The notes beneath the pieces were generated by a model that was not told the origin of the DNA, made no database searches, and saw only the letters and a program-made list of their open reading frames with translations. The position numbers and the translations under genes were made by a program. Shown piece by piece: positions 6,565-10,545 of a stretch of 10,545 bases of DNA (its first letter is position 1; the number at the start of each line of letters is the position of its first letter). Origin of the DNA: Burkholderiales bacterium. GTDB lineage: Bacteria > Pseudomonadota > Gammaproteobacteria > Burkholderiales > Burkholderiaceae_C. The DNA lies in NCBI GenBank assembly GCA_947450745.1, contig CANFYD010000087.1, forward strand, positions 1 to 10,545, read 5' to 3'.

Positions 6565-7758
6565 CTAAATGTCCAGGGGCGTGGTGGCCGCATCGAAATC
6601 GAATTCGACGAAGTCGTCGCGCGGCACCGGCGTGCCCTCGGGCGCATCGACAAAATGCTGATGGATACGCAGGCCGTGGGCGTCCGAGCGAAGCACGGTG
6701 TTGCAAGCACGCGGGTAGCGCTGCCGCTCGTAACAGGCCAAACCGGCTTCGACGCCCAGGCCCTTCTGCAGTGCCAGTTCCAGCGCACGCGCCACCAGCA
6801 CGCCGTCCTCGATCGCCATCGCTGCGCCCTGGCCCAGAAAGGGCAGCATCGGGTGGGCCGCGTCGCCGATCAGGCTGACCCGGCCCTGCTGCCAGCGCGG
6901 CAGCGCGGCCCGGCCGAACAAGCCCCATTTGAAGGCACCGCTGCGGCACAGGCCTTCGATCATGTCCTCGGCTTCGGCATGCCAGCCGGCGAAGTTGGCG
7001 CGCAACTCGGCCGGGTCCGCCGGCAGGGACCAGCCCTCCTCGGCCCAGCCGTCAACCCGCGCGAAGGCCACCACATTGACCGCGCTCTGCCCGCGCACGC
7101 GGTAGCGCAGCAGGGTTCGATGCGGGCCCAGAAAAACCGCCGTGTCCGGCGTGAAATCGGGGTTGCGCAGCGACTCCACCGGCACCACGCCGCGCCAGGC
7201 CACGTAGCCGGTGAAGGTCGGCGCGCCGTCGTCGTAGAGCGCGGCACGGACGGCCGAGCGCACGCCGTCGGCACCGAGCAGACAGCCGCCGCTGAAAGCG
7301 CCGGCGGCCGTCTCGACGCTGACGCTGTCGCCGTCCTGTTTGAGCCCCAGCACGCGGGCGCCGAGTTGCAGCGCGGCGGGGTCGAGGCGCCGCAACTCGT
7401 CGACCAGCACCGTGTGCAGGTCGGCACGCAGGATTTGCAGATAGGGGCTAACCCAGCGGCGCTCCATCTCGGCGCCCATCGCGTAGGCCGACATTTCCTC
7501 GCCGGTGCGGTAATGCTTCATCGCCGCACGCTGTGGCCAGTTGGAGGCTTCGCGCAAGGCCTCACCGACACCCAGGCTGTCCAGCGCGCGCGTGGCATTG
7601 GGGGCCAGCGAGACGGCGGCACCGACCTCGCGCAGTTCAGCGGCCTGCTCCAGCACGCGCACCGGCACACCGGCACGCAACAAGCCCAGCGCGGTGCACA
7701 GGCCGGCAATACCGGCGCCGGCAATCAGCACCGGCTCGCGATCGGAATGGCGGCTCAT
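6565..7758 (-). CDS. FAD-dependent aromatic-ring monooxygenase, salicylate / 3-hydroxybenzoate hydroxylase type
   Basis: This 397-residue protein is a single-component class A flavoprotein monooxygenase that should use NAD(P)H and O2 to hydroxylate an aromatic or similar ring in the cytosol. Three family fingerprints are present: the dinucleotide-binding GAGIAG (14-19) with Glu37 at the end of the second strand, the DG motif GADGVRSAVR (162-171), and the GD motif GDAAHPMLPFLGQG (298-311) that contacts the FAD ribose. Arg111 in LQILR matches the conserved arginine near the flavin. Length is typical of salicylate hydroxylase and 3-hydroxybenzoate 6-hydroxylase, but the substrate is not readable from sequence. 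Its ATG overlaps the stop of the coiled-coil gene upstream (ATGA), indicating translational coupling. The alpha/beta hydrolase starts 8 bp downstream. Confidence 0.93.
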   Translation of the reverse strand: MSRHSDREPVLIAGAGIAGLCTALGLLRAGVPVRVLEQAAELREVGAAVSLAPNATRALDSLGVGEALREASNWPQRAAMKHYRTGEEMSAYAMGAEMERRWVSPYLQILRADLHTVLVDELRRLDPAALQLGARVLGLKQDGDSVSVETAAGAFSGGCLLGADGVRSAVRAALYDDGAPTFTGYVAWRGVVPVESLRNPDFTPDTAVFLGPHRTLLRYRVRGQSAVNVVAFARVDGWAEEGWSLPADPAELRANFAGWHAEAEDMIEGLCRSGAFKWGLFGRAALPRWQQGRVSLIGDAAHPMLPFLGQGAAMAIEDGVLVARALELALQKGLGVEAGLACYERQRYPRACNTVLRSDAHGLRIHQHFVDAPEGTPVPRDDFVEFDFDAATTPLDI

Positions 7759-8132
7759 GCTTGCGCGGTCTCTTGGATGACCTGGTCGTACTGCTGCTTG
7801 CTCTCGGCCTGTTCCAGCTCATGCGCTTCCTTGCGCACGACGTAGTAGAGGCGCTCGAACAGCTGCTGGCGCTGCAGTTCGCGTGCATCGAGGGCCGCTT
7901 GATCCAGCTCCAGCTCATCGATTTCCTGGGCCAGGTCAATGCCGCGCTTCAGCGCGACGCGTTCGATCGCATCGACGCGGTCACGCAGCACGCTCAGTTC
8001 CTGCGCCAGCACGACGATCATCGACATCGCGTCGTCCAAGCCTGGCGTGGCGTAGAAGCGCGGACGCTTGCCACGGGAGTGGCGCTGCGGGCGCGCTGCT
8101 TTGTTTTCTGCTGTACCTGCTGTGGCGCTCAT
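7755..8132 (-). CDS. Small coiled-coil protein of unknown function
   Basis: I do not recognise this 125-residue protein. Residues 1-30 are polar and basic with no signal peptide. From about 33 to 115 it is almost continuously helix-favouring, rich in Glu, Gln, Leu and Ala with heptad-like hydrophobic spacing, and free of glycine except at 64, so a coiled coil or helical hairpin is likely. There is no cysteine and no obvious DNA-binding or enzymatic motif. The ATG at 8132 overlaps the methyltransferase stop, and its own stop overlaps the monooxygenase start, both as ATGA. The frame is open further upstream, but that would run antisense-like through the methyltransferase gene. Coupling on both sides and the absence of catalytic motifs suggest an accessory subunit or scaffold for a neighbouring enzyme; this is inference only. 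Confidence 0.8.
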   Translation of the reverse strand: MSATAGTAENKAARPQRHSRGKRPRFYATPGLDDAMSMIVVLAQELSVLRDRVDAIERVALKRGIDLAQEIDELELDQAALDARELQRQQLFERLYYVVRKEAHELEQAESKQQYDQVIQETAQA

Positions 8133-9349
8133 GCTTGCACCGCCTTGCGTGCGATCAGCACTTCCCAGCCGCCGCCCGGCGCGAACTCGCCGGCATTGAA
8201 TTCGCGGTCCGCGACGGCACTGGCCGAAGCGTCGGTGTAGCCGGCCGCGCCTTGCGCAGCGGATTCCATGATGGCCATCGGCGCGGTGGCAAACGCCACG
8301 CTGTCGGCCGGGAAGCCGGCATCGACGGCCAGCTTGATCTGATCGATTTCTCTCATCGCACCCCAGAACGGTTCGTTGTTGTACCAAGTCTCGTTGTCGA
8401 GGATGAACTGCGTGAACGGGCTCATCAGATCGAACGGTGGCAGGTCGGCATGGATCACATAGCCGCCGGGCGAGAGCAGGCGGTGGCATTCACGCACGAT
8501 GCGCGGCATCGCTTTGCCGCTGGTCTCGTGCATCATGATGTGGCTGACGATGAGGTCGAAATAGCCGTCATCAAAGTCGGTCGCCTCGGCATTCATCTGC
8601 GCAAAGTTGACATCGACACCCAGCGCCGCCGCGCGAGCGTGGGCATAACGCACCACCGGCCCACCGACGTCGATGCCCCAGACCTCGGCGTCCGGGAACA
8701 GCGTCTTGTAGGGCAAGGTGGAATGACCCACCGTGCAGCCCATGTCGAGAATGCGGCGCGGCTTGAAGCCGGGCAACTGCCGCTGCACATAGTTGCAGAC
8801 CGAGCGCCCCATGTCGTCGTTGAGCGGGCCGGCAAAGCCCATGCCGTACAGGTAGGCCCCGCGGTCATAGAGTGCGGCCACGCTGACGTCATCGGCCGTC
8901 ACCTCGCTGGCGTAGCCGCCGGGCATGCAGTGGATGTCGAGCGCCGTCACATACTTGGGCGGCACAAAGCTCGGGTCCATGCGCAGCTCGCTCTTGGCCG
9001 CCGCCGACCAGCTGCGGGCGCTGTCGATCAGCTCCGGCAGTTGCCGCTCGACCGAGTCGATGACCGAGTTCCAGAGCATTTCCTGCGCAATGCGGTTGAG
9101 CGCCGCGTAATGCTGGAAGTACAGGTCGGGCTCCATCACCTTGCGAATCTCGCGCCGGTCGCGCGGGGCGCGGCCATGTTCCTGCTCGAAGGCCTTGGAC
9201 GCACGCTGCGTGAACACCGGCTGCAAACCCGGCAGCAGGCCCTGCTGCACGAACTGCTTCAAGCTTTTGGAAAATTCCTGCCGCGACGCCTCGTCGTGGG
9301 TGGACTTGGGAAGCATCGGATGCGGTGCTTGCTGGAATGTATTGAGCAT
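8129..9349 (-). CDS. Class I SAM-dependent methyltransferase with long N-terminal extension
   Basis: This 406-residue cytosolic protein should transfer a methyl group from S-adenosylmethionine to a small molecule. The Rossmann methyltransferase core starts near 195: motif I is ILDMGCTVGHST (200-211), the acidic end of strand two is GIDVGG (225-230), motif IV is DLIVSHIMMHE (265-275), and the post-core LLSPGGYVIHAD (291-301) is typical. In motif I the central glycine of the common GCGxG pattern is replaced by threonine. The first 190 residues are largely helical and are longer than in minimal methyltransferases; they may form a lid or oligomerisation domain. I chose the ATG at 9349 because AAGGAG lies 5 nt upstream; a TTG start at 9367 would be unsupported. 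The stop overlaps the start of the coiled-coil gene. Methyltransferase identity is sure, substrate unknown. Confidence 0.9.
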   Translation of the reverse strand: MLNTFQQAPHPMLPKSTHDEASRQEFSKSLKQFVQQGLLPGLQPVFTQRASKAFEQEHGRAPRDRREIRKVMEPDLYFQHYAALNRIAQEMLWNSVIDSVERQLPELIDSARSWSAAAKSELRMDPSFVPPKYVTALDIHCMPGGYASEVTADDVSVAALYDRGAYLYGMGFAGPLNDDMGRSVCNYVQRQLPGFKPRRILDMGCTVGHSTLPYKTLFPDAEVWGIDVGGPVVRYAHARAAALGVDVNFAQMNAEATDFDDGYFDLIVSHIMMHETSGKAMPRIVRECHRLLSPGGYVIHADLPPFDLMSPFTQFILDNETWYNNEPFWGAMREIDQIKLAVDAGFPADSVAFATAPMAIMESAAQGAAGYTDASASAVADREFNAGEFAPGGGWEVLIARKAVQA

Positions 9350-9496
9350 GGAAACTCCTTTTCTCAACAGAGGTGGCGCCGCCTGACGCCACCCGGCCTG
9401 AACCTATGAAATAACTTTAGGAGGAGCTGCGGTGAAGCGCGCCATCGAAGCCGCGCCCTGCCCGCCAGATGAACAGGCGCAGGCGCTTTGCCGATC
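9350..9496 (-). promoter_or_regulatory. Intergenic region upstream of the methyltransferase block
   Basis: This 147-bp gap separates the amine-oxidase-type gene from the tightly packed block beginning with the methyltransferase. An AT-rich patch at 9403-9420 stands out in GC-rich surroundings. On the minus strand TTCACC (9436-9431) and TATTTC (9413-9408) are 17 nt apart, a weak sigma-70-like pair with poor -10 agreement. A hairpin at 9372-9393 would lie in the leader just before the ribosome binding site. A local promoter is plausible but not proven. Confidence 0.35.
9372..9393 (-). other. Leader hairpin, 7-bp GC-rich stem with 8-nt loop
   Basis: GGTGGCG (9372-9378) pairs perfectly with CGCCACC (9387-9393) around an 8-base loop. 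No T-run follows on the minus strand, so it is not a canonical intrinsic terminator for the upstream gene. Its end lies about 11 bases before the AAGGAG of the methyltransferase, so it could stabilise or modulate the leader, or simply cap the 3' end of a processed upstream transcript. Confidence 0.4.
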
Positions 9497-10545
9497 TCAA
9501 CCCTTGTCGATGTCCTCAAGCAGGCGCATCACGGCCGCCTCGCCCGACTCGCAAGCGGCTTCCATGCCGGCATGCAAGCGGCCGCAATGCTCGCCGGCAA
9601 AGTACAGGGAACCGACCGGTTGGCTCAACAGGTGCATGTAGCGGCCGATGCCGCCCGGCGCGAAGCTGGCGATGTGACCGCGCGCAAACGGCTGCGTGGT
9701 CCAGTTGTGCACATGGCTGACGCGCACCGCGCCGATCGTCGATGGGCGCAGGCGTGCCAGCTCTTTCAGCACGAAGGCCCCGACCTCGGCCGTCGACAGT
9801 CGGTCCAGCGCATCGGTGGCCTCGCCGTTGATGAAGGCGACGAGATTGCCGTGGCCGCCGTCCTTGGCCGGCATGCGCAGCACACGCTCGATCGGACCGT
9901 CCGACCACAGCTCGGGCGACATGCCGTCCTGCTCCCAAAACGGCGCCTTTACCTCCATGAAGACCTGCAGCAACTGGCCGTAGCGGACCTCGCGCCAGGC
10001 TTCGCGCTGCTGCGTGGGCACCGGCACGCCGGCCACGCCGTCAATGCGGATGTTCTTCATCACCGACAGCGGAATGGTGCTGATGCAAGCGCGCGCGCGA
10101 TGGACGCTGCCGTCCTTGCAAGTCACCACCGTGCCTTTGGGGCCCGCCTGTATTTGCCCGACAACGCGCTGCAGCTGCACCGGCCGCTCGAGCGAGGCGG
10201 CCATCGCATCGGTCAGCGCACTGGTGCCATCGCGCACCCGGCTTTGGGCGCCACTTTTGGCCTCCCACTGATAGATTTTCATCTTGCGAATGGCGTCCAG
10301 CGCATTCGCCTCATCCAGATTGCGCGCGCCGACGTTGATGTTGAGCAAGCGCAGCGCCTCGGGCGACGCCCCTTGCGACGCGAAGTACTGGCGCAGCGAC
10401 ATATTGTCCAGCGCCGCGAACTCGGGCTTGAGCCAGTCCGACAACTCCACCAATGGCGACTTGCGGCTGATATAGCTGCCATACAACTGCAAGGGCAACA
10501 TCGCATGTTCATGCGGTGGCAGCCGATTCAGCGGCGACTCTGCCC
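9497..10545 (-). CDS. Flavin-containing amine oxidase-type oxidoreductase (5' end outside window)
   Basis: The visible 348 residues are the C-terminal part of an FAD-dependent oxidoreductase of the monoamine oxidase superfamily. The closing motif is clear: LYFAGEHCGRLHAGMEAACESGEAA near the end binds the FAD pyrophosphate in this family, and NWTTQPFARG with a following PGG is the usual segment before it. The frame is open to the right edge, and the FAD-binding GxGxxG domain is not in the visible part, so the ATG at 10501 is internal; it also lacks a ribosome binding site. Relatives oxidise amines or amino acids to imines, which hydrolyse to aldehydes or keto acids, but others act on C-C bonds, so an amine substrate is not assured. 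An aldehyde product would suit the aldehyde dehydrogenase downstream in the cluster. It is probably the first or an early enzyme of the same pathway. Confidence 0.87.
   Translation of the reverse strand, partial: AESPLNRLPPHEHAMLPLQLYGSYISRKSPLVELSDWLKPEFAALDNMSLRQYFASQGASPEALRLLNINVGARNLDEANALDAIRKMKIYQWEAKSGAQSRVRDGTSALTDAMAASLERPVQLQRVVGQIQAGPKGTVVTCKDGSVHRARACISTIPLSVMKNIRIDGVAGVPVPTQQREAWREVRYGQLLQVFMEVKAPFWEQDGMSPELWSDGPIERVLRMPAKDGGHGNLVAFINGEATDALDRLSTAEVGAFVLKELARLRPSTIGAVRVSHVHNWTTQPFARGHIASFAPGGIGRYMHLLSQPVGSLYFAGEHCGRLHAGMEAACESGEAAVMRLLEDIDKG

Noticed and set aside
6557..6949. Upstream extension of the alpha/beta hydrolase frame
   Set aside because: The extension overlaps the monooxygenase gene in another frame and encodes Arg/Ala/Gly-rich sequence without homology; the ATG at 6556 has a ribosome binding site and a signal peptide.
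8133..8489. Upstream extension of the coiled-coil protein frame
   Set aside because: It lies wholly inside the methyltransferase gene in another frame, while the ATGA overlap at 8129-8132 gives a natural start.
9432..9641. Plus-strand GTG open frame preceded by TAGGAGGAG
   Set aside because: The ribosome-binding-like sequence is striking, but the 69-residue product is mostly antisense to the amine-oxidase-type gene, Ser/Arg/Pro-rich and without a recognisable motif. It is likely chance.

Overview
This window comes from a GC-rich bacterial chromosome or large replicon. Composition, codon use and the enzyme families together suggest a betaproteobacterium, most likely of the order Burkholderiales. 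That placement is an inference from style, because no taxonomic marker gene is present. All nine recognisable genes lie on the minus strand, so transcription runs from right to left. The long plus-strand reading frames are antisense shadows, as is usual at this GC content. No RNA gene, insertion sequence, integrase, phage gene or CRISPR array was seen.

In order of transcription, the window enters inside a flavin-containing amine-oxidase-type oxidoreductase (10545 to 9497, 5' end outside the window). After 147 bp comes a block joined by tiny gaps or ATGA overlaps: a class I SAM methyltransferase with a long N-terminal extension (9349-8129), a small unrecognised coiled-coil protein (8132-7755), a salicylate/3-hydroxybenzoate-hydroxylase-type FAD monooxygenase (7758-6565), an exported alpha/beta hydrolase with an Ala-Pro repeat (6556-5516), and a PuuE-like member of the polysaccharide deacetylase family (5494-4583). 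A 269-bp gap with two near-identical dyad sequences follows. The second block is an aldehyde dehydrogenase (4313-2799), a DUF1838 protein with a twin-arginine signal (2762-1791), and an exported serine hydrolase carrying two beta-lactamase-type domains in tandem (1765 to beyond the left edge).

Read as a whole, this looks like a catabolic cluster for an unidentified small organic compound. Three products carry export signals (alpha/beta hydrolase, DUF1838 protein, double beta-lactamase-like hydrolase) and could work on ester or amide bonds outside the cytoplasm. The other enzymes are cytosolic: amine-oxidase-type oxidation, ring hydroxylation, methyl transfer, cyclic amide or C-N hydrolysis, and aldehyde oxidation. 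The substrate cannot be named from the sequence. The most unusual points are the duplicated beta-lactamase-like protein, the small coiled-coil protein translationally coupled to enzymes on both sides, the two hydrolases lacking textbook catalytic residues, and a G-rich hexanucleotide repeat inside a coding sequence.
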